From assembly GCF_900187445.1 (NCBI RefSeq), contig NZ_FYEB01000008.1:162336-226335 (forward strand): 64,000 bases of DNA, in the 5' to 3' direction. The position numbers and the translations under genes are program-made. The notes below the pieces were generated by a model. The model did not search any database and was not told the DNA's origin. It saw only the letters and a program-made list of their open reading frames with translations. Origin of the DNA: Pseudomonas sp. Irchel s3b2 (GTDB lineage: Bacteria; Pseudomonadota; Gammaproteobacteria; Pseudomonadales; Pseudomonadaceae). Of the stretch, positions 36,203 through 44,660 are shown piece after piece; positions within the stretch are counted from its first letter, which is position 1, and each line of letters starts with the position of its first letter.

Positions 36203-36934
36203 CTATTTCGCGCTCAATGCCAGTTTGGCGACTTGTGGCGCAGGCTGGTAGCCCGGAATGACCTGTCCATCGGCCAAAACGATGGCCGGTGTACCGTTCA
36301 CACCAATGGACTGGCCGAGGGCGAACTGTTTGGACACCGGGTTCTCGCACTTGGCGGCCTTGATTTCCTTGCCATCGACCATTTTGTCCATGGCGGCTTT
36401 CTTGTCTTTCGAGCACCACACGGCTTGCAATTGCTCGTCACCCGCCGAGCCCAGGCCCTGGCGCGGGAACGCAACATAACGCACTTCGATACCCAGTTTA
36501 TTCAGCGCCGGCACTTCGGCGTGCAGCTTGTGGCAGTACGGGCAGGTGGTGTCGGTGAAGACCGTGATGTGCGACTTGGTTTCGCCAATGGCCGGGTAGA
36601 CCACGGTTTCAGCCACTGGAATGCCGTTAATCAGTTTCGAAATGCCCAGGCGCTCGGTTTTCTCCGTCAGGTTGACCGGTTTGCCGTCCTTGAGCTGAAA
36701 CAGATAGCCCTGAACGACATATTGGCCGTCGGCACTGGCGTACAACACGCGGCTGCCCTTGAGTTTGACTTCGTACAGACCTGGCAACGGGCTGGCGGTG
36801 ATGGTTTCGACCGGCACGTCAAGCTGGAGGTTTTCCAGGCTTTTACGAATGGCTTTGTCGGCCGCGTCATCGGCGACGGCAAAGGTGCTGACCAACGCAA
36901 TGGCTGCGGCGGCGAAAATCTGGGTCAGACGCAT
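36203..36934 (-). CDS. dsbC: Thiol:disulfide interchange protein DsbC
   Basis: 243 residues from ATG at 36934, preceded by AGGAG; the frame runs upstream to 37021 without support. Sec signal peptide (about 1-21, ALVSTFAVAD), then an N-terminal dimerisation domain (about 25-85) and a thioredoxin-like domain with active site TCPYCHK. The cis-Pro loop is NGTPAIVL. It isomerises wrong disulfides in the periplasm. It lies between xerD and hom in the order common to pseudomonads. Confidence 0.96.
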   Translation of the reverse strand: MRLTQIFAAAAIALVSTFAVADDAADKAIRKSLENLQLDVPVETITASPLPGLYEVKLKGSRVLYASADGQYVVQGYLFQLKDGKPVNLTEKTERLGISKLINGIPVAETVVYPAIGETKSHITVFTDTTCPYCHKLHAEVPALNKLGIEVRYVAFPRQGLGSAGDEQLQAVWCSKDKKAAMDKMVDGKEIKAAKCENPVSKQFALGQSIGVNGTPAIVLADGQVIPGYQPAPQVAKLALSAK

Positions 36935-37089
36935 GAGAACTCCTGAAGGCGGACAAATGGGACGATCAGAACGCCCGTGCCGAAACACCGGGTCATAAAC
37001 GCCCATCGTGCAAACCGGCAAAGCCTACCACATAAGGCCGGCGTGGCCGAATGCGGGGTGACGCGAGACATCAATGAGACACGGAACCC

Positions 37090-37169
37090 TGTAGGAGCGA
37101 GCTTGCTCGCGAAAAGCGGTATACCAGGCGACATGTACCGCCGTCTTCGCGGGCAAGCCCGCTCCTACA
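37090..37169. repeat. REP palindrome pair between xerD and dsbC
   Basis: Inverted arms GTAGGAGCGAGCTTGCTCGCGAA and TTCGCGGGCAAGCCCGCTCCTAC: the left arm carries the AGCTTGCTCGC variant of the core, so the pair joins two REP subtypes. Confidence 0.85.
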
Positions 37170-37188
37170 CAGAGCGATCGCACAATAT

Positions 37189-38085
37189 TCAGCCGCGCGG
37201 GTGATGCTTGGCGTGCAAGTCCTGCAAACGTGCGCGGGCGACGTGAGTATAGATCTGAGTGGTCGAGAGATCGCTGTGGCCGAGCAGCATTTGCACCACT
37301 CGAAGATCGGCACCGTGGTTGAGCAAGTGCGTGGCAAAGGCATGGCGCAGGGTATGAGGCGACAGCGACTTGCCGATACCGGCGACCTTGGCCTGGTGCT
37401 TGATGCGATGCCAGAAAGTCTGGCGGGTCATCTGCTCGCCGCGCAGGCTGGGAAACAGCACATCGCTGGGACGCCCGCCCAGCAGCTCGCCACGGGCATC
37501 GCGCATGTAGCGTTCGACCCAGACGATCGCCTCCTCGCCCATCGGCACCAGCCGCTCCTTGCTGCCCTTGCCCATCACCCGCAGCACGCCTTGGCGCAGG
37601 TTGACCTGCTCCAGCGTCAAGCTGATCAGCTCCGTGACCCGCAAACCACAGGCATAAAGCACCTCAAGCATGGCGCGATCACGCTGACCGATAGCTTCGC
37701 TCAGGTCTGGCGCGGCCAGAAGTGCTTCCACATCGGCTTCCGACAAAGATTTAGGCAACGGCCTACCCAGTTGCGGCATATCGACGCGCAAGGTCGGATC
37801 GACAGCGATCAGCTTTTCCCGCAGCAAATAGCGATAGAAGCCACGCACACCGGAAAGAAACCGCGCCGTAGAACGGGGCTTGTAGTTTTGCTCCAGACGC
37901 CAGGCCAAGTGATCAAGAATCAACTCACGACCGGCGTTGATCAGCTCCAGGCCTTTCTCCTGCAACCAGCCGTTGAACAAGGCCAGGTCACTGCGATAGG
38001 CATCGCGGGTGTTATCGGAAAGGCCTTTTTCCAGCCACAGGGCGTCGAGGAACTGGTCTATCAGGGGATGATCGATGGCAGGCAT
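37189..38085 (-). CDS. xerD: Site-specific tyrosine recombinase XerD
   Basis: 298 residues, the usual XerD length. All catalytic residues are present: R149 (CGLRVTEL), K173 (GKGSKER), H244 and R247 (HTLRHAF), H270 (LLGHSDLSTTQ) and Y279 (QIYTHV). With XerC it resolves chromosome dimers at dif near the terminus and division septum. It precedes dsbC on the same strand. Confidence 0.97.
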   Translation of the reverse strand: MPAIDHPLIDQFLDALWLEKGLSDNTRDAYRSDLALFNGWLQEKGLELINAGRELILDHLAWRLEQNYKPRSTARFLSGVRGFYRYLLREKLIAVDPTLRVDMPQLGRPLPKSLSEADVEALLAAPDLSEAIGQRDRAMLEVLYACGLRVTELISLTLEQVNLRQGVLRVMGKGSKERLVPMGEEAIVWVERYMRDARGELLGGRPSDVLFPSLRGEQMTRQTFWHRIKHQAKVAGIGKSLSPHTLRHAFATHLLNHGADLRVVQMLLGHSDLSTTQIYTHVARARLQDLHAKHHPRG

Positions 38086-38169
38086 GGAGTCTCAGACAGG
38101 CAGGCGTAAGGCCGCGAAAAATGAAGAGTCTTTCATAGCACGTTGGCGGTGAACATAAAATTCAGGCAC

Positions 38170-38202
38170 AAAAAAAGCATCCCTCTCGGGATGCTTCTTT
38201 TT
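38170..38202. terminator. Bidirectional terminator between the glycine-zipper gene and xerD
   Basis: AAGCATCCC/GGGATGCTT stem with an A/T run on both flanks, directly after the glycine-zipper gene stop at 38219 (minus strand). Confidence 0.9.
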
Positions 38203-38218
38203 GCTTGAGGCGCTCAGC

Positions 38219-38770
38219 TTATTGTTGAGCCGGTTCGTTTTGCCCCAGGATCAACTTGCCTTCCTTGTCGACCGGAATCTGGTTGCCCGGATCGCGATCC
38301 ATCCGCACTTTGCCTTCTTTGCCATCCAGCGAATAACGAACGTCGTAGCCTACAACCTTGTCACTGATGTCATTCACGGTGTTACAGCGGGTTTGAGTGG
38401 TGGTGTAGGTATCACGCTCCTGCATGCCTTCCTGCACCTTGTTGCCCGCATAACCGCCGCCGACCGCACCGGCCACTGTGGCGATTTTCTTGCCTGTACC
38501 GCCGCCGACCTGGTTGCCCAACAGGCCACCTGCCAGCGCGCCGACCACCGTACCGGCGATCTGGTGTTGATCTTTTACCGGCGCTTGCCGGGTAACCGTA
38601 ACGTCCTTGCACACTTCACGTGGAGTCTTAATTTGTGTCTTGACCGGTTCAACGGCCAGCACTTGCGCATACTCAGGGCCGCTTTTAACCAGCTTGTAGG
38701 TGGCAATAGCACCCCCGGCAGTGACACCGACGGCACCCAATACCGCACCAACCAGCAACGACTTGTTCAC
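38219..38770 (-). CDS. Glycine-zipper 2TM domain protein
   Basis: 183 residues. A hydrophobic N-terminus (SLLVGAVLGAVGVTAGGAIATY) is followed by a glycine-zipper region at about 72-110 (AGTVVGALAGGLLGNQVGGGTGKKIATVAGAVGGGYAGNKVQE), as in SlyB/17 kDa surface-antigen type proteins. The C-terminal ~70 residues are soluble. It probably sits in the envelope, inserted through the zipper helices; no lipobox is seen. Monocistronic: terminators flank it on both sides. Confidence 0.82.
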   Translation of the reverse strand: MNKSLLVGAVLGAVGVTAGGAIATYKLVKSGPEYAQVLAVEPVKTQIKTPREVCKDVTVTRQAPVKDQHQIAGTVVGALAGGLLGNQVGGGTGKKIATVAGAVGGGYAGNKVQEGMQERDTYTTTQTRCNTVNDISDKVVGYDVRYSLDGKEGKVRMDRDPGNQIPVDKEGKLILGQNEPAQQ

Positions 38771-38829
38771 ATGAACCTCCTGGCCATCACAGGCGGGACA
38801 AACCCGCGCTTCTCCCAGCCTTGGAGCAT

Positions 38830-38862
38830 AAAAAAAGGCGCGAGTTCAATACTCGCGCCTTC
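38830..38862. terminator. Terminator after secF
   Basis: AAGGCGCGAGT pairs with ACTCGCGCCTT; read on the minus strand the stem is followed by TTTTTTAT, ending the queA-tgt-yajC-secDF unit. Confidence 0.92.
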
Positions 38863-38890
38863 TCGGCCGTAGCGGGAAAAACGATTACCG

Positions 38891-39805
38891 TTATGGTCGG
38901 TCGTCGACTTCCGTCTCGACCGCCGCAGCAGGAATCAGGTCCTCGCTGCTCAGGTTCAGCCAGATCAGCACCACGTTCGCGATGTAGATCGACGAGTAAG
39001 TACCCGCCAGAACACCGATGAACAGGGCAATGGAGAAGCCGAACAGGTTGTCGCCACCGAAGAACAACAGGGCCGCGATCGCCAGCAAAGTGGAGATCGA
39101 AGTGGCCATGGTCCGCAGCAGGGTTTGCGTGGTCGAGATGTTGATGTTCTCGATCAGGCTGGCCTTGCGCAGTACCCGGAAGTTCTCACGAACCCGGTCG
39201 AATACCACGATGGTATCGTTGAGCGAGTAACCGATGATCGCCAGCACCGCCGCCAGTACCGTCAGGTCGAAGGTGATCTGGAAGAACGACAGGATACCGA
39301 TGGTCACGATCACGTCGTGGATCAGGGATACGATCGCACCCACCGCAAACTTCCACTGAAAGCGGAAAGCCAGGTAGATCAAAATGCCGCCCAGCGCCAT
39401 CAGCATGCCGAGGCCGCCCTGGTCGCGCAGCTCTTCACCGACCTGAGGGCCGACGAATTCGACGCGCTTGACCACCGCAGGGTTGTCGCCACCGACCTTC
39501 TGCAAGGCCTCGGCCACCTGGTGACCCAGCTGCGGGTCTTCACCTGGCATACGCACCAGCAAATCGGTAGTCGCACCGAAGCTCTGTACGATCGCCTCGT
39601 TATAACCCGATGTAACCAACTGCTCACGCACTTTGGTGACGTCGGCCGGACGCTCGTAGGTCAGCTCGATGAGCGTACCGCCGGTGAAGTCCAGCCCCCA
39701 GTTCATGCCCTTGGTGGCGACACTGAACAGAGCCAGAACCGTAAGGAACAATGTGACGCCGAACGCAATGTTGCGAACGCCCATGAAGTTGATTGTACGT
39801 AACAT
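38891..39805 (-). CDS. secF: Protein translocase subunit SecF
   Basis: 304 residues with six membrane helices and one periplasmic loop after TM1. Family markers include GLDFTGGTLIEL near the start, SLIHDVIVTIGILSF and YSLNDTIVVFDRVREN. With SecD it uses the proton motive force to complete protein export through SecYEG. It is 9 bp downstream of secD. Confidence 0.97.
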   Translation of the reverse strand: MLRTINFMGVRNIAFGVTLFLTVLALFSVATKGMNWGLDFTGGTLIELTYERPADVTKVREQLVTSGYNEAIVQSFGATTDLLVRMPGEDPQLGHQVAEALQKVGGDNPAVVKRVEFVGPQVGEELRDQGGLGMLMALGGILIYLAFRFQWKFAVGAIVSLIHDVIVTIGILSFFQITFDLTVLAAVLAIIGYSLNDTIVVFDRVRENFRVLRKASLIENINISTTQTLLRTMATSISTLLAIAALLFFGGDNLFGFSIALFIGVLAGTYSSIYIANVVLIWLNLSSEDLIPAAAVETEVDDRP

Positions 39806-39814
39806 GGCAGCCCC

Positions 39815-41683
39815 TTAAATCCACAACTTCTTGAAGTCACGACCGCCGAAGATCAGGTTGACCATCGCGCGGGTCACCATGATGGCCGTGAACATCGAGG
39901 TAAAGATCCCGAGGGACATGGTCACTGCGAAGCCTTTGACCGGGCCGGTGCCCATGGCAAAGAGAATCCCACCGACCAACAAGGTTGTCAGGTTGGCGTC
40001 GAGAATCGCGGTGAATGCCCGGCCGAAGCCTTCGTTGATTGCCCGCTGCACAGTCATGCCAGCCGCGATCTCTTCACGTATCCGCGAGAAGATCAGTACG
40101 TTGGCGTCGACCGCCATACCCATGGTCAATACGATACCAGCGATACCCGGCAGGGTCAGCGTTGCACCCAGCAGCGACATCAGGGCCAGCAGCATTACCA
40201 TGTTCACCGTCAGCGCGACGGTGGCGATGAGGCCGAAGAAGCGGTAGATGGCCATGATGAACAGCGAGACGAACAGCATGCCCCACAGCGATGCATCGAT
40301 ACCTTTGGTGATGTTGTCGGCACCCAGGCTTGGGCCGATGGTACGTTCTTCAGCGAAGTACATCGGTGCCGCCAGACCACCGGCACGCAGCAGCAGCGCC
40401 AACTCGGACGATTCGCCCTGGCCGTTCAGGCCAGTGATGCGGAACTGGGCACCCAGTGGCGACTGGATAGTCGCCAGGCTGATGATCTTCTTCTCTTCTT
40501 TAAACGTCTGAACCGGTACGTCTTTCTCGACGCCATTGACCACTTGCTTGGTGTAAGTGGTAACAGGACGTTGTTCGATGAAGATCACCGCCATGCTGCG
40601 ACCGACGTTGTTGCGAGTGGCACGACTCATCAGCTCGCCACCGTGGCCATCCAGACGGATGTTCACTTCTGGTGTGCCTTGCTCGCCGAAGCCAGCCTTG
40701 GCGTCAGTCACCTGATCACCGGTGATGATCAGGCCACGCTCGATCAGCGCCGCAGGACGATTGCCTTCACGGAACTCGAACGACTCGGAAGTGGCTTTCG
40801 AAGCGCCAGGCTCAGCCGCCAGACGGAACTCAAGGTTGGCTGTCTTGCCGAGGATACGCTTGGCTTCTGCGGTGTCTTGCACGCCCGGCAGCTCAACCAC
40901 GATGCGGTTGGCGCCTTGGCGCTGAACGATAGGTTCGGCAACACCCAGCTCGTTGACGCGGTTACGTACCGTGGTCAAGTTCTGCTTGATGGAGTATTCG
41001 CGGATTTCCGCCAGCTTGGCCGGGGTCATCGCCAGACGCAGCACCGGTTGGCCATTGAGGTCGGCCGGAACAATGTCGAAATCGTTGAAGTTCTTGCGAA
41101 TCAGTGCACGGGCCTGTTCGCGAGCGGCTTCATCAGTGAAGCCCAGCTGAATGGCACCGCCCACTTGCGGCAGGCTGCGATAGCGCAGACGCTCTTTGCG
41201 CAACAGACTCTTGACGTCGCCTTCGTAGACTTTCAGGCGTGCGTCGAGGGCTTTGTCCATGTCCACTTCGAGCAGGAAGTGCACACCACCGGACAAGTCC
41301 AGACCCAGCTTCATCGGGTGCGCGCCAAGGTTGCGCAGCCATTGCGGGGTGGTTTGTGCCAGGTTCAGTGCAACGACGTAGTCATCACCCAATGCCTTGC
41401 GCACGACGTCTTTGGCTGGCAGCTGATCTTCAGCCTTGGTCAGACGGATCAGACCGCCCTTGCCGCCCGCAGCCAGGGTGGCCGCCTTGACGTTGATCCC
41501 GGATTCCTTGAGCGCGGTGCTCACACGATCCAGATCTGCCTGAGTGACCTGCAACGCCGTGCTGGCACCGCTGACCTGAATGGCCGGGTCATCAGGATAA
41601 AGATTGGGAGCGGAATAAATCAGACCGATCGCCAGCACCGCCAGGATCAGAATGTATTTCCACAGAGGGTATTTGTTCAGCAT
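39815..41683 (-). CDS. secD: Protein translocase subunit SecD
   Basis: 622 residues from ATG at 41683; a GTG directly before it (41686) is an in-frame alternative. TM1 at about 7-25, then a large periplasmic region (P1) with LGLDLSGGVHFLLEVD, and five more TM helices at the C-terminus (GIVLTMGMAVDANVLIFSRIREE; GFGRAFTAILDANLTTLL). It partners SecF in protein export. It sits between yajC (63 bp upstream) and secF. Confidence 0.97.
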   Translation of the reverse strand: MLNKYPLWKYILILAVLAIGLIYSAPNLYPDDPAIQVSGASTALQVTQADLDRVSTALKESGINVKAATLAAGGKGGLIRLTKAEDQLPAKDVVRKALGDDYVVALNLAQTTPQWLRNLGAHPMKLGLDLSGGVHFLLEVDMDKALDARLKVYEGDVKSLLRKERLRYRSLPQVGGAIQLGFTDEAAREQARALIRKNFNDFDIVPADLNGQPVLRLAMTPAKLAEIREYSIKQNLTTVRNRVNELGVAEPIVQRQGANRIVVELPGVQDTAEAKRILGKTANLEFRLAAEPGASKATSESFEFREGNRPAALIERGLIITGDQVTDAKAGFGEQGTPEVNIRLDGHGGELMSRATRNNVGRSMAVIFIEQRPVTTYTKQVVNGVEKDVPVQTFKEEKKIISLATIQSPLGAQFRITGLNGQGESSELALLLRAGGLAAPMYFAEERTIGPSLGADNITKGIDASLWGMLFVSLFIMAIYRFFGLIATVALTVNMVMLLALMSLLGATLTLPGIAGIVLTMGMAVDANVLIFSRIREEIAAGMTVQRAINEGFGRAFTAILDANLTTLLVGGILFAMGTGPVKGFAVTMSLGIFTSMFTAIMVTRAMVNLIFGGRDFKKLWI

Positions 41684-41746
41684 CACGCCGCCCGCTTATG
41701 ACGCGGGGCGCCTTGCGCGCCCCGTCGATTGAGTAGAAGTTGAAAC

Positions 41747-42082
41747 TTAGATCGCTTTGAGCGTGCCTTTTGGCAGCGTGGCGGCGATGGCGCCTTTCTG
41801 GAATTTCATTTCGACGGTGTCGGAGACTTCCAGAACAACGAAGTCATCGGACACTTTGGTGATCTTGCCGGCGATACCACCGGTGGTCACCACTTCGTCA
41901 CCTTTTTGCAGGCTGCCCAGCAGGTTTTTCTGCTCTTTGGCGCGCTTGGCCTGTGGACGCCAGATCATCAGGTAGAAGATGACCAGGAAACCGACCAGGA
42001 AAATCCACTCAAAGCCGCCGCCCATTGGGCCAGCAGCAGGTGCAGCGGCGTCAGCCATGGCGTTAGAGATAAAAAAGCTCAT
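41747..42082 (-). CDS. yajC: Sec translocase accessory protein YajC
   Basis: 111 residues with one membrane helix (about 24-42, WIFLVGFLVIFYLMIWRPQ), then the conserved cytoplasmic RPQAKRAKEQKNLLGSLQKGDEVVTTGGIAGKI segment. It associates with SecDF and the translocon. Gene order queA-tgt-yajC-secD-secF is the classic one. Confidence 0.97.
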   Translation of the reverse strand: MSFFISNAMADAAAPAAGPMGGGFEWIFLVGFLVIFYLMIWRPQAKRAKEQKNLLGSLQKGDEVVTTGGIAGKITKVSDDFVVLEVSDTVEMKFQKGAIAATLPKGTLKAI

Positions 42083-42125
42083 TTAGCACTCCAGTTGCAA
42101 ATGTTGAATCTTGGGGTCAGAAAAC

Positions 42126-43259
42126 TCAGTCCAAAGGCGGAACAGGTAACCCGCGTTTGGCGTAGAAGGCATCGACAAAGGCGGCCAATGTACCCTGTTG
42201 AATAGCCTCGCGCAAACCAGCCATAAGCACCTGGTAATGGCGCAAATTGTGGATGGTATTCAACATGCTACCCAACATTTCACCGCATTTGTCCAGGTGA
42301 TGCAGATAAGCGCGGGAGAAGTTCTGGCAGGTATAGCAATCGCAGGTTGGATCCAGCGGCGAATCATCATGGCGATGGAACGCGTTACGGATCTTCAGCA
42401 CGCCTGTATCAATGAACAGATGCCCATTGCGGGCATTACGGGTTGGCATCACGCAATCGAACATGTCCACACCGCGGCGCACACCCTCAACCAGATCTTC
42501 CGGTTTGCCAACGCCCATAAGGTAACGAGGTTTGTCAGCCGGCATCTGGCCCGGCAAGTAATCCAGCACCTTGATCATCTCGTGCTTGGGCTCGCCCACC
42601 GACAGACCGCCGATGGCCAGGCCATCGAAGCCGATCTTGTCGAGGCCTTCCAGGGAGCGCATGCGCAGATCCTGATGCATGCCACCCTGCACGATGCCGA
42701 ACAGCGCCGCCGTGTTGTCGCCATGGGCTTCTTTCGAACGCTTGGCCCAACGCAACGACAGCTCCATCGATACCCGAGCGACGTCTTCATCGGCCGGGTA
42801 CGGGGTGCATTCGTCGAAAATCATCACGATGTCCGAGCCCAGATCGCGCTGGACCTGCATCGACTCTTCCGGCCCCATGAACACTTTGGCGCCGTCGACC
42901 GGAGAAGCGAAGGTCACGCCCTCCTCCTTGATCTTGCGCATCGCGCCCAGGCTGAACACCTGAAAACCGCCGGAGTCGGTCAGAATCGGGCCTTTCCACT
43001 GCATGAAATCGTGCAGGTCGCCGTGCTTCTTGATCACTTCGGTGCCAGGACGCAGCCACAAGTGGAAGGTGTTACCCAGAATGATTTCCGCGCCCGTGGC
43101 GACGATATCCCGCGGCAACATGCCCTTGACCGTGCCGTATGTGCCCACCGGCATGAAGGCCGGGGTCTCGACGGTACCGCGCGGAAAGGTCAAACGACCG
43201 CGACGAGCCTTGCCGTCTGTGGCAAGGAGCTCAAAAGACATGCGACTGGTGCGACTCAT
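42126..43259 (-). CDS. tgt: Queuine tRNA-ribosyltransferase
   Basis: 377 residues from ATG at 43259, which overlaps the queA stop (ATGA) and has GAGG just upstream; an internal ATG at 43241 lacks an RBS. The TIM-barrel enzyme has the catalytic DSGGFQ motif, the nucleophile region GVDMFDCVMPTRNARNG and the zinc site CDCYTC...H. It swaps guanine-34 for preQ1 in tRNAs with GUN anticodons. It works directly before QueA in the queuosine pathway. Confidence 0.97.
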   Translation of the reverse strand: MSRTSRMSFELLATDGKARRGRLTFPRGTVETPAFMPVGTYGTVKGMLPRDIVATGAEIILGNTFHLWLRPGTEVIKKHGDLHDFMQWKGPILTDSGGFQVFSLGAMRKIKEEGVTFASPVDGAKVFMGPEESMQVQRDLGSDIVMIFDECTPYPADEDVARVSMELSLRWAKRSKEAHGDNTAALFGIVQGGMHQDLRMRSLEGLDKIGFDGLAIGGLSVGEPKHEMIKVLDYLPGQMPADKPRYLMGVGKPEDLVEGVRRGVDMFDCVMPTRNARNGHLFIDTGVLKIRNAFHRHDDSPLDPTCDCYTCQNFSRAYLHHLDKCGEMLGSMLNTIHNLRHYQVLMAGLREAIQQGTLAAFVDAFYAKRGLPVPPLD

Positions 43260-44305
43260 TCTGTTTCCTCTGGGCCACGTGGTGCGGGATTACGGGTGAT
43301 AAACATCGCATCACCGTAGCTGAAAAAGCGGTATTCGTTGTCGACGGCGGCTTTATAGGCGGCCATGGTCTCGGGATAACCGGCGAACGCCGAAACCAGC
43401 ATCAACAACGTGGATTCGGGCAAATGGAAATTGGTGACCAGGGCATCGACCACATGAAACGGCCGGCCTGGGTAGATAAAGATGTCGGTATCGCCACTGA
43501 ACGGCTTGAGCACGCCATCGCGCGCGGCACTTTCCAGAGAACGCACGCTGGTAGTCCCCACGGCCACCACGCGACCACCGCGAGCGCGGCACGCTTCGAC
43601 TGCATCGACCACGTCCTGACCGACTTCCAGCCACTCACTGTGCATGTGGTGATCTTCGATCTTCTCGACCCGCACCGGCTGGAACGTGCCCGCGCCGACG
43701 TGCAAGGTCACGAACGCAGTTTCGATGCCCTTGGCGGCAATCGCCTCCATCAGCGGCTGATCGAAATGCAGCCCCGCCGTCGGCGCCGCCACCGCGCCCA
43801 GGCGCTCGGCGTACACCGTCTGGTAACGCTCGCGGTCCGAGCCTTCATCAGGGCGATCTATATAAGGAGGCAACGGCATGTGCCCGACGCGGTCGAGCAG
43901 CGGCAATACCTCTTCGGCAAACCCCAGTTCGAACAACGCATCGTGACGCGCCAGCATCTCGGCTTCGCCACCGCCGTCGATCAGGATCTTCGAACCCGGT
44001 TTCGGCGACTTGCTGGAACGCACATGCGCCAGCACGCGATGACTGTCGAGCACCCGCTCCACCAGAATTTCCAGCTTGCCGCCGGAAGCCTTCTGGCCAA
44101 ACAGCCGCGCCGGAATCACCCGGGTATTGTTGAACACCATCAAATCGCCCGGACGCAAATGCTCAAGCAAATCAGTGAATTGACGGTGTGCCAGGGCGCC
44201 GCTGACCCCATCAAGGGTCAACAGGCGACTGTTGCGACGCTCGGCCAAAGGGTGGCGAGCGATCAGCGAATCAGGGAGTTCGAAAGTAAAGTCAGCAACG
44301 CGCAT
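43256..44305 (-). CDS. queA: S-adenosylmethionine:tRNA ribosyltransferase-isomerase
   Basis: 349 residues, full length. It starts RVADFTFELPDSLIARHPL, with FNNTRVIPARLFG, PTAGLHFD and VGTTSVRSLESA among the family motifs. It transfers the ribosyl part of SAM to preQ1-modified tRNA to make epoxyqueuosine. It is the first gene of the queA-tgt-yajC-secDF unit and diverges from tRNA-Leu, with which it shares a ~107-bp promoter gap (44306-44412). Confidence 0.97.
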   Translation of the reverse strand: MRVADFTFELPDSLIARHPLAERRNSRLLTLDGVSGALAHRQFTDLLEHLRPGDLMVFNNTRVIPARLFGQKASGGKLEILVERVLDSHRVLAHVRSSKSPKPGSKILIDGGGEAEMLARHDALFELGFAEEVLPLLDRVGHMPLPPYIDRPDEGSDRERYQTVYAERLGAVAAPTAGLHFDQPLMEAIAAKGIETAFVTLHVGAGTFQPVRVEKIEDHHMHSEWLEVGQDVVDAVEACRARGGRVVAVGTTSVRSLESAARDGVLKPFSGDTDIFIYPGRPFHVVDALVTNFHLPESTLLMLVSAFAGYPETMAAYKAAVDNEYRFFSYGDAMFITRNPAPRGPEETE

Positions 44306-44370
44306 GATGGGGTTCGTCTAGCAGGGGCCGGAAGTCTAGCCGAAATAGTGAAAATTCTCTATGTACCTGA

Positions 44371-44399
44371 TTGACCGACGGTAATCTCATCTCTATACT
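44371..44399 (+). promoter_or_regulatory. Sigma-70 promoter of tRNA-Leu
   Basis: TTGACC (44371-44376), a 17-bp spacer and TATACT (44394-44399) lie 13 bp before the mature tRNA start, an almost ideal sigma-70 promoter. Confidence 0.85.
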
Positions 44400-44412
44400 T
44401 CGCCGCCATTGA

Positions 44413-44497
44413 GCCCTGATGGCGGAATTGGTAGACGCGGCGGATTCAAAATCCGTTTTCGCAAGAAGTGGGAGTTCGAGTCTCCCTCGGGGCACCA
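44413..44497 (+). tRNA. tRNA-Leu (anticodon CAA)
   Basis: 85 nt with encoded CCA. The acceptor stem is GCCCTGA/TCGGGGC with wobble pairing; the anticodon stem-loop has loop TTCAAAA, so anticodon CAA, reading UUG. The long variable arm (TTTTCGCAAGAAGT region) marks a class II tRNA, as expected for Leu. The T stem GGGAG/CTCCC is intact. Its 3' end is the attachment site of the element that follows. Confidence 0.96.
44475..44497 (+). other. attL: left attachment site inside tRNA-Leu
   Basis: The 23-nt repeat starts TTCGAGTC and ends CCCTCGGGGCACCA. It matches 53514-53536 at 22 of 23 bases; the one difference (T here, C at the right end) is the base that pairs in this tRNA's T stem, so the functional tRNA was kept on this side. 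Confidence 0.9.
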
Positions 44498-44542
44498 TTT
44501 GCAGTACATAGACGACTACCAGCGTCTACGCAACATCCCTAG

Positions 44543-44566
44543 AGCCCGCTAACTGCGGGCTTTTTG
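44543..44566 (+). terminator. Element-borne terminator after tRNA-Leu
   Basis: GCCCGC/GCGGGC stem with loop TAACT followed by TTTTT. It replaces the native terminator displaced by the insertion. Confidence 0.85.
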
Positions 44567-44660
44567 GTCTCTGGGGTTCCATCCCCGTCCCTTGCAAGCC
44601 AGCCTCTTTTTGGTACATTTTCTGTACAGATTCCAGTTCGAGAACCGGAGGTGTACAGCC

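Noticed and set aside
310..37169. REP doublets considered as CRISPR repeats
   Set aside because: The repeats are palindromic pairs scattered over 37 kb, not regularly spaced direct repeats, and no cas gene is present.
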